NCBI RefSeq assembly: GCF_000275845.1
Contig: NW_006766895.1
Span: forward strand, 1 to 43,135
Source of the DNA: Dichomitus squalens LYAD-421 SS1
Lineage: Eukaryota > Basidiomycota > Agaricomycetes > Polyporales > Polyporaceae
Direction: 5' to 3'
DNA length: 43,135 nt
Part shown: positions 9,770 through 19,915 of the stretch, in pieces
Layout: each line of letters begins with the position of its first letter
Position numbering within the stretch: position 1 is the stretch's first letter
The notes under the pieces: generated by a model
The model's database searches: none
What the model saw: only the letters and a program-made list of their open reading frames with translations
What the model was told of the DNA's origin: nothing
Position numbers and translations under genes: made by a program

Positions 9770-10240
9770 GGAATGGCAGGGGTGTACCCCAGGGTGTCTG
9801 ACCTCTGACCCTAACCCTTACCCTTCAAACCCTTACCCTTGACCTGAAGAGTAAGGGTTTGTCAAGGGTTCAGAAACACTGACCCTTACCCTGACCCTCA
9901 AACACCCTTACCCTTAACCCTCAAGGGTTTTCATGTTTGTTGCTACTGTTGAAGCACCACAATGCTGTTTGAAGGCAATGTAGTTGCATTTTTCAAAAGC
10001 TTCTCTGTTTGATATATTCACCAACCCTATTATCTGCGGTATAATAGTATAGTACCCCATCTCACTTTTTACTACAACAAGTGATCACACTGAATACGCC
10101 CTTTATCAACCGGTTGGACCGTACCCTTCAACCCTTGGCAAAGGTCAAGGGTTTACCAAGGGTTGGCCTGATATGACCCTGACCCTTACCCTTGGACACC
10201 CTTACCCCTAACCCTTGAGGATTTTCAATACTCCTGCCAT
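9770..10240. mobile_element. Second ACCCTT-rich inverted-repeat element
   Basis: The left end (AATGGCAGGGGTGTACCCC) matches the left end of the 543-bp element at 7176. The reverse complement of its right end begins ATGGCAGGAGTATT, and both subterminal zones carry many ACCCTT/AAGGGT units. It splits element B between protease and RT. No clear duplication remains, so the exact edges are uncertain by about 10 bp. The centre differs from the first copy and lacks its SINE-like insert. Confidence 0.65.
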
Positions 10241-10249
10241 GTCACCAAA

Positions 10250-11233
10250 CAGTCTCTCATTGACGCCTGGCGCAAAAGTCGAACACTTCACAGCGCACCT
10301 CAGCTCTTTGTTTCAGCAAGTCACACATACTCGCAGCAACTTGCTGAGCAGGAGTATGCCAAATGTGAGGTCCAGACCATCGATGAGATGATTCTACCGG
10401 AGTACTGAGAGCACATGCGTGTATTCTCTAAGGAGGCGGTGGACAGACTGCTGGAACATCGTCCCTACGACCACGCTTTTGAGCTGGTCCCGGGCGCGCA
10501 GACCTTCCACTCGCGGCTCTACCCGTTGTCGCCCAGCGAGCAAGTCGAGCTCAACAAGTTCCTGCAGAAGAACCTGGCTAAAAGATACATTTACGAGTCA
10601 AAGTCCCTGATGTCCTCACCCTTCTTCTTTATCAAGAAGAAAGATGGCAGTCTACGACTGGTCCAAGACTACCGGCGGTTGAATGCCATCACGGTGAAGA
10701 ATCGGTACCCACTCCTGCTTATTGCAGAACTCATGGACCAACTCAAGAATGCCAAGATCCACACGGCGCTCGACGTCCGCTGGGGCTACAACAACATCCG
10801 GATTAAGACCGGCGACGAATGGAAGGCCATATTCACGATCAACCGAGGGTTGTTTGAACCTACAGTTATGTTCTTCGGACTCACCGGCTCCCCCAGCACG
10901 TTCTCCGCGTTCATGAACGACATCTTCAAGGACCTTATCGTCGAAGGAAAGATCACCGTGTACCTGGATGACATACTCATCTTCAGCAGCAACCTGACCA
11001 AACATCGCAAGGTCGTGCACGAAGTCCTCCGACATTTGGAAGCAAACGACCTGTTTCTGAAACCGGAGAAGTGCAGATTTGAGCAGTCGCAGATCGAGTA
11101 CCTGGGTATGATCTTCTCCGACGGACATGTGGGCATGGACCCCATCAAGGTCAAAGGGATTGCAGAGTGGCCGACTCCTCAGAGCACTTCAGATGTCCGG
11201 AAGTTCCGTGGCTTTGCCAACTTATACCAATAG
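10250..11233 (+). pseudogene. Element B: reverse transcriptase remnant
   Basis: Ty3/gypsy RT, open from about 10415 to a TAG at 11231. It shows EHRPYDHAFELVPGAQ, IKKKDGSLRLVQDYRRLNAI, the YLDD catalytic box at 10961-10972, and the thumb/connection start IEYLGMIFSDG. A stop lies just upstream at about 10406. Coding ends at NLYQ, where gypsy elements read NFYRRFI and continue into RNase H; RNase H and integrase are missing. The palm is intact enough to place it in gypsy, but it is not closely related to the RT of element C (YIDD box). Confidence 0.85.
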
Positions 11234-11468
11234 TTCATCCACGTACACATGTGTTAGCAGAATAGTCAGCTACACGAGAGCACAATCTTGGACGTACTTT
11301 GTTGTTCACATGGAGGTCCTCGAAGAAACATTCCTTCTTGGTAGCAGGCACCTCAACCAAGCGCCCTGACACCAGGAGAGGAGCAACGAGTACATCACGC
11401 CCATGTCGTGTCATCACGCCACCCTTCGCAATGCATCATCACTCGACAATACCATCAGCACACGCGCT
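11234..11468. other. Unidentified 235-bp segment between element B RT and LTR
   Basis: It replaces the RNase H and integrase of element B. A 60-codon minus-strand frame (11235-11417) has an ordinary protein-like composition (VEVPATKKECFFEDLHVNNK), but I do not recognise it. It could be part of another element or a captured host exon. Confidence 0.3.
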
Positions 11469-12036
11469 TGTCACAGTTTTCTCGTACCATGTGACCTGGG
11501 GGTCATGTGTACCAGGACAGACGCTCACCTTGACCGCGGACAACTTGTATTGGAAAGTGGAGGGGCCAGGATCGAACCCCGGACCTTGAGAGGGCTGGGA
11601 GCGCCCACCATCACTCACTGGCAGGTGACTGATGTGACAGCGGGAGCGCTTACTCATCGGAAGGGGTCTGGACTCGGCACAACTCAGGTATTAGTCGTAA
11701 GGTCACCATGAGGCAGGTCAGGGGGTAGGACATGAGGCAGAGGACTCTGACCAAACGATGGTCAACAGGTACCTGGTCTGTGCACCGTTGTATCAGTATA
11801 TATAGTAGGGGGTCTGAGGCAGGGAACCTCAGACTTGATCTTCTTGTCGATCCCCCATCTCCTTTGTAGGTAGCTAGCAGCCCTATCTTCCTCACTGCCC
11901 CTTCTTAGTCTAAGGAATACATCTCTTCACATCTCTTGCTGTGTCACCTCTGGTTGCTTTGCTTCTCAGCACCAACCTCTGCATCAGTAAGCTTTGTCCT
12001 TGTTTGTTTTGGTGGCACAGCTTGTTGGCTGTGACA
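11469..12036 (+). mobile_element. 5' LTR of element C (568 bp)
   Basis: It runs TGTCACAG...CTGTGACA and matches the 3' LTR at 18232-18799 in length, with about 94-95% identity by eye. TATATATA lies at 11797-11804. The 11-mer AGACTTGATCT at 11831-11841, 34 nt past the start of the TATA box, is the predicted transcript start. The left flank GCGCT and the flank beyond the 3' LTR GCTAA share only GCT, so no clear 5-bp duplication remains. On the minus strand it carries a B-box-like GGTTCGATCC (about 11571-11580). Confidence 0.9.
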
Positions 12037-12038
12037 TT

Positions 12039-12049
12039 AGATCAAGTCT
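12039..12049 (+). promoter_or_regulatory. Self-priming primer-binding site of element C
   Basis: AGATCAAGTCT starts after a 2-nt spacer inside the LTR. It is a perfect 11-nt complement of AGACTTGATCT at 11831-11841, the predicted first bases of the transcript. No TGG-initial tRNA-type site is present. In Tf1 of fission yeast the mRNA 5' end folds onto such a site, is cut after nucleotide 11 and primes minus-strand DNA. Confidence 0.75.
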
Positions 12050-12120
12050 CTTACCCATCCCCTCCATGGAGTGTCTCAACCACTTGCGGACCAAATCTCT
12101 TCTCCCAGGAGTTTTTTAAA

Positions 12121-14406
12121 ATGTTTATCATTCCCCCCACTATCCTTCCATCCGACTCGGACCTACCGGAGTTTACCCATCATCATTTCAAGAGACACGG
12201 TCACCTCGACGTCCAGTCTCAGATTGACCACGCCCTTGCGGATGATACATCAGATCGTCTTCGTCATCGCCGTCAGTATCGGCATACCCCAATCGTCCCT
12301 CGTCACAAGGCCCTCCTACCATCTGCGCCCCCCAGTCAGCCGCTCAACAGACCGCTCGCTGCACGTCTCACCACACCCCCACCAGTTTTTGTCCCCTCAA
12401 TCCCTACGGTCCCTCTTTAGTACCGTATAACTGCACCATCTCTTCCCTCCTTTGCACATCATGATCCCGTCGACCTCCTCGCTATCATCAGCTCAAAAGT
12501 CAACGCAGTCATCAAAAGACTGCAAGCCATCTTTGATCGCAAGGATCAGTTGCTCGACATCCCTCACGATCATCAGCTTGTCCTCCAGCGCATCAGCGAC
12601 AGACTCAAGTGGATACTCAACAACATCACGGAGAACGGCACCTCGTAGACTCACAGTCAGCAACAGAACATCGATTGGTTCTGCAAGGAGTTTGGGAAAG
12701 TCAAGTTTAGTGGACTTGGACAAAACTTTGAGCGTGTTGTCAAAACTCTAGTCGAGTTAGAACATTTTGGGTACTTAGATTGGATCGTCGTTTAGTTTGT
12801 ATCTCAGATATCTTTTACAATAGCTTCAGGCTCTCATTACGCCCCTCTGGCAGAGGATGACTTTAAGTCAGACGACCTGGGTCCAGTCACCCACCCGGCT
12901 CCATCACAGGCACACACCCGCCCGGCTTCACCCACTGCCACGCTTTAAGTGTACCTGGAAATTCAATGGATCTATGCCGGTGTTGAGTATGACTCGTTGG
13001 AAAATGCTATCTGTGCCTCCGCAGATAGCTTAGGCATCAACAACCAAGCTTACGTCGACTAGACTATCTCCATGACAAGGGACATCACACAGCGCAAAGT
13101 GGTCAATGTCTACAACGTCCTCGGCGGCGAGATATATGAACATCGGAACGACTTCCTCAATGAGTGCGACACCACCCACGCCACCTTCAAAGAGTTGGAC
13201 GCGTCTATGACAGGCCTCCACACCAAGGCTGACACTGCTGGGAACCTTGCTCTCAAAGCTGTCGAAGAGAACAAACAGCTGAAGACGGAACTGGTCACTG
13301 TCAATGCGGATCTGGAGGTTCTCAACCGGAACAACACGGAGCTCGTCAAATGGTACAAGGAACTCGCAACCAAGTTTACACAGTTGGAGCAAGGCCTGTC
13401 AACCCGCACCATGCTTGGTATCAGTACCGCCCCGGCCCCTGTCGTATCACAGGCCTCGTGTATCAAGGCATCGGAACCACCCAAGTACAAGGGCAACAAA
13501 GGCTCGGACATCACTCTCGGACAATGGTTACAGAAGATGGGCCTTTAGTTCCGCGTCCAGAACATCACCGCGGACAATGACAAGATTATCCTGGCTCTCA
13601 TGTACTTGGAAGGCGGCGCACACGACTACGTTGAGACAGCTTCAAACGGCGGAACCCTTGGATCCTGGACTGACTTCGTCAACCAACTTAAGGCAGGCTA
13701 CCGTCAACTGGCTCCCGAGAAGACCGTGCAAACATCTCTCGAGGAGTGGTGCTCAAAAACGCACTCCACGGTTATTCAGTTTGCCGAGAACTTCTGCCGC
13801 TACGCCTCGAAGTCTGGTTATGCTGACGTAGAACTCATCCGGCGCATCGACAACCAGGTCAGCAAGAACTCGCAGATTCTTACGGTTATGACGGCAATGC
13901 GGCAAGTCAACCCGATGCTGATTCCGACGAAATGTGAACACTACCTGGACTGGGTACTCAAGCTGGAAATGGAAACTCGTGGAAATCAGGCCAAGTCGTC
14001 TTCGCAGCAGCACACGACTAGTCGCCCCCCATGGGACCCCAATGCCATGGATGTCGACGCAATGCGCAAGCCGGAGAAGCTCTTCAAGGAACAACTCGAA
14101 TGGCTCAACAAGAAGCTCTGTTTCCGCTACGGCAAGCACAAGTTTACGACTGGCCAGAAGTGTCGCAACCCTCAGTACACGGGTTACTACGATCTCCCGG
14201 ACATGAAGAAGCAACCGGCCGCTCCAACCAAGGTACGCACGCTGGACACGGCTGATGAGGACAAATGGGAGTACATCCGTCGGGCCCTCGAGGAGTTTGA
14301 AACTGCCAAGAGAAAAGGCAAAGGCAAGGCACCGGAAACTGAGACCGCCGCACGCATCGTCGAGGTCAAGGAATCTGAGGAGGATTTTCTGAAACGGGTA
14401 CTTTGA
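12121..14406 (+). pseudogene. Element C: gag, one frame with six premature stops
   Basis: From the ATG at 12121 to the TGA at 14404-14406 a single frame of 762 codons runs with no indel but six internal stops: TAG at 12418, 12646, 12793, 13060 and 13546, and TAA at 12946. The product has a variable N-terminus, a coiled-coil-like stretch (about 13200-13400) and a retrotransposon Gag core (about 13500-13960). A decayed zinc knuckle (CFRYGKHKFTTGQKC, second Cys replaced by Tyr) lies near 14120. The TAGs are most simply explained as Gln CAG codons hit by C to T changes. Pol continues in the -1 frame with a short overlap. Confidence 0.85.
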
Positions 14407-14484
14407 AGACTGACCAAAGTATCCGACTCTGTAATCATAGCGTAGACCTAGAGGACTCTTTTGTTCCACGTTCAAATGTTATTT

Positions 14485-15547
14485 ATCTCGCATCAGCACG
14501 TCGCCCGCGAAATTCGTTCGATCTCAAAGTTTCCCTCACTCAAGGTACGCATGAAGTTCAGTCAGAAGCTCTCCTCGATTCAGGAGCCTACTCTTGTTTT
14601 ATCCACCACCGGTTTGTTCAAGAACACGGACTCACCCTACGACGCCTCTCTCGTGAAGTGCGAGTTTTCAATGCAGACGCCACCGAGAATAAGAAGGGGT
14701 TGATCACACACTACGTCCGTTGTTTACTCCGTATCAGAGATCACCTCGCCTGGCAGTCGTTCCTTGTCACAGATATTGGGCGGCAAGACATCATCATTGG
14801 CATGGTGTTTCTACGTGAACATAACCCTNNNNNNNNNNNNNNNNNNNNNNNNNNNNNNNNNNNNNNNNNNNNNNNNNNNNNNNNNNNNNNNNNNNNNNNN
14901 NNNNNNNNNNNNNNNNNNNNNNNNNNNNNNNNNNNNNNNNNNNNNNNNNNNNNNNNNNNNNNNNNNNNNNNNNNNNNNNNNNNNNNNNNNNNNNNNNNNN
15001 NNNNNNNNNNNNNNNNNNNNNNNNNNNNNNNNNNNNNNNNNNNNNNNNNNNNNNNNNNNNNNNNNNNNNNNNNNNNNNNNNNNNNNNNNNNNNNNNNNNN
15101 NNNNNNNNNNNNNNNNNNNNNNNNNNNNNNNNNNNNNNNNNNNNNNNNNNNNNNNNNNNNNNNNNNNNNNNNNNNNNNNNNNNNNNNNNNNNNNNNNNNN
15201 NNNATCTCGCATCAGCACGTCGCCCGCGAAATTCGTTCGATCTCAAAGTTTCCCTCACTCAAGGTACGCATGAAGTTCAGTCAGAAGCTCTCCTCGATTC
15301 AGGAGCCTACTCTTGTTTTATCCACCACCGGTTTGTTCAAGAACACGGACTCACCCTACGACGCCTCTCTCGTGAAGTGCGAGTTTTCAATGCAGACGCC
15401 ACCGAGAATAAGAAGGGGTTGATCACACACTACGTCCGTTGTTTACTCCGTATCAGAGATCACCTCGCCTGGCAGTCGTTCCTTGTCACAGATATTGGGC
15501 GGCAAGACATCATCATTGGCATGGTGTTTCTACGTGAACATAACCCT
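14485..15547. other. Assembly gap with identical flanks (likely unmerged overlap)
   Basis: The 375 Ns (14829-15203) are flanked by two copies of the same 344 bp, 14485-14828 and 15204-15547, which I read as identical. Dropping one copy and the Ns (719 bp) restores one open protease frame across the junction (frame shift of 2, as 719 requires). The simplest reading is two contig ends that overlap and were scaffolded without merging. Confidence 0.88.
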
Positions 15548-16928
15548 GAACTCGATTGGAATGCAGGGAACATTGAGTTCACACGCTGCCCCTCAACATG
15601 CACCCGGCACACAGTGCAGGATGAAGAACTACGGAGTTTGCAACTTCTCCAAGCGGAAGATGTTGCGCAAGATCAGTACGGTGACCTCGGCCCTGAATCC
15701 TGGGAGAGCGCCGATCAGTTTATTCATTGAGTGAACTTCTCAGATGACCCAAGCGCTCGTCAGATGTGAGCCAGGTTAGAAGAGAAAAAGGATACCAACC
15801 CTACAGCAAAAGGCGAGCAGGATCGCGAATACTGGTCAAACCATGTACCAGAACAATACCGGCAGTATAGCAACGTCTTTTCTAAGAAATCCTCGGAAAG
15901 AATGCCAACACGGAAGCCCTACGATCATGCAATCGAACTAGTCTCTGGAGCCTCACTCCTCAAGCCGGCCAAATTGTACCCGCTCAACCTCGACGAACGG
16001 AACTCGCTTGAAGCTTGGATCACGGAGCAAGAAGACAAAGGCTACATCCGCACGTCCAAGAGTCCTACTGCCGCCCCAGTCTTCTTTGTCCGTAAGAAAG
16101 ATGGAAGTTTACGTTTGGTCCAGGACTATCGCGCACTGAACGCGGTCACGAAGAAGGACAAGTTTCCGATCCCCCGGATCTCAGACCTTGTGAATAGGCT
16201 TTTGCATGCATCGATCTTCACCTCGCTCGACCTAAGGTGGGGCTACAACAATGTTCGCATTCGTGAAGGAGACGAAGAGAAAGCCGCGGTTTATCACTCA
16301 CAAGGGACTGTATGAACCAACAGTTATGACCTTCGGCCTATACAATGCACCCAGCTCGTTTCAAGCAATGATGAATGAGGTCCTAAAGGAAGAAATTGCG
16401 ACCGGACATGTCGTGGTCTACATTGATGACATCCTCATCTTCACAGATGACCTCACTCTACATCGCCAACTGGTAGAACGGGTCCTGAAGAAGCTGCGCG
16501 ACAACGACCTCTTCATTAAGCCTGAAAAGTGCAAGTTTGAGCAGCCCTCGGTTCACTTCCTCGGACTTGTCGTATCAAAGGACTCAATCTCCATGGACGA
16601 GTCTAAGGTGCAAGGTGTCAAGGAATGGCCTATTCCAACCAAAGTCAAACATGTTCAAGCCTTCCTCGGATTAGCCAACTTCTATCGGTGTTTCATTAAG
16701 GACTTTGCCAAGATTGCCCGACCGCTCACTAAGCTCACGTGCAAGGGCATTCAATGGCAATGGGGAGAGGAACAAGAACAGGCCTTTGAAGGACTCAAAA
16801 CCGCATTTACGACAGCTCCAATTCTTCAGATCCCGAATGACACGGCTCCGTACAGGCTAGAGACAGACTCATCTGACTTCGCAACAGGGGCAGTTTTGGA
16901 ACAACTTGGAGAGGACAAGCTATGGTAC

Positions 16929-17073
16929 TGTCACAGCCAACGAGCTGTGCTACCAAACAAGGGTAAGCTTACTGGTGCAGAGGTTGGTGCTGAGAAGCGA
17001 AGCAACCAGAGGTGACACAGCACGGAGATGTGAAGAAGTATATTCCCTAGACTAGAAGGGGCAGTGAGGAGGT
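16929..17073 (-). mobile_element. Inverted 145-bp LTR stub inside element C pol
   Basis: It is the reverse complement of the last about 145 bp of the element C family LTR. It begins at the exact LTR terminus (TGTCACAGCC) and breaks off in GGGGCAGTGAGGAGG. It replaces the end of RNase H and the integrase zinc finger. The integrase catalytic Asp codon starts about 6 bp past its end. Joining at the exact LTR tip points to integrase-made insertion, either of another copy or of the element into itself, followed by a deletion. Confidence 0.85.
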
Positions 17074-18218
17074 AAATTGATATCATCTCTCAACTTCCAC
17101 CCTTAGTCGACAGACATGGCAATACCTTCACAGTGATCATAGTAGTAGTGGACCGTCTCTCAAAGCGCTCTCACTTCTTCGCAGCCGACGATCAATTCTC
17201 AGCGACAGAAGCAGCCAAACTCATCTACGAGCATATTCTGAAGCACCACGGTATCCCCCGACAGATTATCTCTGACCGAGGAACACAGTTTGCAAGTGCA
17301 GCGTTCAAGGAGTTTTGCAAGTTGCTAGGGATTCGATCGTCAATGTCCACAGCCTACCATCCACAAACAGACAGACGGACTGAACGAGTGAACCAATCTC
17401 TTGAGCAGTACCTTTGGATCTTCACGGAACATCGGCCAGACGATTGGGCATCCCTTCTATCCACTGCGGAGTTTGCATACAACAATGCACCACACGAGTT
17501 GACCGGCCTGTCACTATTCTTTATTGAGTATGGGTACAACCCAAAGGTGGCCCCCGACGTTTGTGAAGAACTTGCCTTCCCATCCCTTGAAGATGTATTC
17601 CACAACCGTGCAGAAGCAAGGGAACAAGCGCAGGCATTGCTCACCATGGCCGCGGAACGAATGAAGTGGTACTACGACCAGGGCCGTGTGGACCCTCCTT
17701 TCAAAGTCGGTGACAAAGTTTTGCTCAAGGGACGCGATCTCAAGATTCGTAACTCATTGGTCAAGCTCTCGGCCAAGAACTATGGGTCATACGGAATAAC
17801 GGAAAAGATCGGACCTGTCGACTTCAGAGTCAAGCTTCCGCCGCAGAACAAGGTCCACCCCGTCTTCCACGCTTCAAAGCTCATCCCCTACCATGAAGAC
17901 GAGATCGGCAACCGCAACCCCGGAGAAACCTGACCCGATTGAAGTCGAAGGCCACAACGAGTTTGAAGTCGAAAAGGTTCTAGACTCTCGAGTCAACCGT
18001 GGATACGTGCAATACTTCGTCAAATGGGCAGGCTATGATGTCTCTGAGGCGACTTGGGAGCCCGTACGGAATGTCAAATACGTGCAGGAGCTACTTGATG
18101 AGTTCTATGCCCTCCATCCAAACGCACCACAGCCAATCGCTCTCAACAATCCACGACTGGTCACCCGGGAGTTTCAATGCAACATTTGGTTCGAACGCTT
18201 CGCAGGAGCTCAGATCTT

Positions 18219-18231
18219 GAAGAGGGGGTAG
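18219..18231 (+). promoter_or_regulatory. Polypurine tract of element C
   Basis: GAAGAGGGGGTAG lies directly before the TGTCACAG start of the 3' LTR, where plus-strand DNA synthesis is primed in LTR retrotransposons. It overlaps the pol stop codon. Confidence 0.75.
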
Positions 18232-18799
18232 TGTCACAGTTTTCTCGTGCCACGTGACCTGGGGGTCATGTGTACTGGGACAGACGCTCACCTTGACCGC
18301 GGACAACTCGTATTGGAAAGTGGAGGGGCCAGAATCGAACCCCAGACCTCATGATGCCCGGGGAGCCCCCATCCTCACTCACTGGCAGGTGACTGATGTG
18401 ATAGCAGGAGCGCTTACTCATTGGAAGGGGTCCGGACTTGGCACAACTCAGGTATTAGTCGTAAGGTCACCATGAGGCAGGTCAGGGGGTAGGACATGAG
18501 GCAGAGAAATCTGACCAAACGATGGTCAACAGGTACCTGGTCTGTGCACCATTGTATCAGTATATATAGTAGGGGGTCTGAGGCAGGGAACCTCAGACTT
18601 GATCTTCTTGTCGATCCCCCATCTCCTTTGTAGGTAGCTAGCAGCCCTATCTTCCTCACTGCCCCTTCTTAGTCTAAGGAATACATCTCTTCACATCTCT
18701 TGCTGTGTCACCTCTGGTTGCTTTGCTTCTCAGCACCAACCCCTTCACCAGTAAGCTTTGTCTTTGTTTATCTGGTGGCACAGCTCGTCGGCTGTGACA
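18232..18799 (+). mobile_element. 3' LTR of element C (568 bp)
   Basis: It has the same length and ends as 11469-12036. TATATATA starts at 18561 and AGACTTGATCT lies at 18595-18605, again 34 nt apart. The differences from the 5' LTR cluster in a short stretch near 18345-18375 and otherwise look like scattered base changes, so the insertion is not recent. Confidence 0.92.
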
Positions 18800-18842
18800 G
18801 CTAATTCATACCGAATAGGTGTAATTCGCAAAGGTGGTTTTT

Positions 18843-19548
18843 ACAGATGTATTGCTGTTCTTGTCAAGAATATGTGTGCAAAATTTGATAGAATTATGAT
18901 ATTTATTTTGAGCCAAATAAGCCTCAACAAATCTCAGCATGCTCTATGAGCATGAGCACAAGATTTGTCATTTTTAGGTACTAGGAAATGATTGGAATAT
19001 TCCCATACTTGTGCACAAGAGTCTATTTATATAGAAGATTCTACAGCATTCAACATTATGGTGTATACAGGCCTCTGCTTAGAAAAATTAGTACCAACAT
19101 CAGTTGGGAGTAAGAGTGGTTCAAGGCTATTTTGATTCCTATGTCATAAATGAAGCTAGAGACTTGACTTCTAAGTAGGTTAGTATCATTCTCCATACAT
19201 GTACTCATAACAACAGGGTGCACAGTATCTATAAGGGGAACCAAAGAATGGCAAGAAAGTGATTTACTAGCTTTATAGAATGTGCTGGTCTAGTATTTTA
19301 GAACTAATTTCCCAAGAGAGAGGTGACCAAAAGCTAGCAACCACTTATGAAATAGAGTCTCCTCTATGGCAAGATATATATGCAAGAATATAGAGGTATT
19401 CCAATCATTCCTTAGTACTCAGGAATGGCAAATCTTGTGCTCATGCTCATAGAGCATGCTAAGATTTGTTGAGGCTATTTTGGCTCAAAATAGATATTAT
19501 AATGCTATCCAATTGTGCACACATGTTCCTGACAATAACAGCAATATA
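18843..19548. mobile_element. AT-rich foldback element with about 160-bp inverted arms
   Basis: About 18843-19008 and 19405-19548 are imperfect inverted repeats of each other (for example GAGCATGAGCACAAGATTTG on the left, its complement on the right). The loop is about 400 bp, AT-rich, with no transposase. The arms fade outward, so the ends are approximate and no target duplication could be fixed. A MITE-type or foldback DNA element is the likely class. It abuts element C. Confidence 0.75.
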
Positions 19549-19555
19549 TACCTCA

Positions 19556-19915
19556 ATTGTGGTCAAGCTCTGTCTACTTATACTGCCTATAGGATTAAGA
19601 GGAGGAGCGCACAACAGGTGCCCAATCACGGGTGTTCAAACACTTTCTGTCAGTATGAGTATAGACTTTAAAGCAATCTCAATTGACCAAAAAGATGTGC
19701 ATCCTCACTGGCACAGATACTCTTACTTTTGAGTTCTGTCTACTATAACACATGCAGCTACTGTATTGTTGTGCTGTACTTGTTGAACTATGACCTACCA
19801 TGTCTTATCTCACTAGTTTATCATTAATCTACTGCACAAGTTCTGTTAATGAATGCTCACAGCTCCAGAATGACAATAATGGTTATGCATCGAAGCATAT
19901 ATCAAAATACTCATA
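19556..19915. other. Spacer between foldback element and SPX-RING gene
   Basis: AT-rich sequence with no gene I can support. The part nearest 19915 should hold the 3' UTR and poly(A) signals of the minus-strand SPX-RING gene. Confidence 0.5.

Larger units (their letters stand above)
14403..18231 (+). pseudogene. Element C: pol (protease, RT, integrase, chromodomain)
   Basis: Protease: LLDSGAYSCFIHHRFV keeps the D-S-G active site. RT: VRKKDGSLRLVQDYRALN, then YIDD at 16419-16430; a one-base frame change lies near 16285. RNase H is cut at 16928 after ETDSSDFATGAVLE. Integrase resumes at about 17075 and keeps its triad in one frame: Asp 17079-17081, Asp 17274-17276 and Glu 17382-17384, with 35 residues between the last two. 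After a frame change near 17930 comes a chromodomain (EFEVEKVLDSRV, FVKWAGYDVSEATWEP), which in chromoviruses targets integration to marked chromatin. Stops at about 15728 and 15770, the frameshifts and the lost RNase H/integrase zinc-finger part make it inactive. The TAG stop at 18229-18231 abuts the 3' LTR. Confidence 0.92.

Noticed and set aside
9800..10230. Telomere-like CCCTAA/ACCCTT runs
   Set aside because: The units are irregular, occur on both strands within two inverted-repeat elements, and lie inside a retrotransposon. They are subterminal repeats of those elements, not an internal telomere.
14764..15273. Open frames running through the N-gap
   Set aside because: They are open only because Ns cannot encode stops.
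14485..15547. True 344-bp direct repeat in element C
   Set aside because: The copies look identical, end exactly at the N boundaries, and removing one repairs the frame; an assembly artefact explains this better.
18300..18360. Functional tRNA gene in the LTRs
   Set aside because: Only the B-box is convincing; no cloverleaf or anticodon arm can be closed.
1..18799. CRISPR-like or immune repeat arrays
   Set aside because: The repeats are LTRs, inverted-repeat elements or tandem units within them, with no regular spacers, and the host is a eukaryote.
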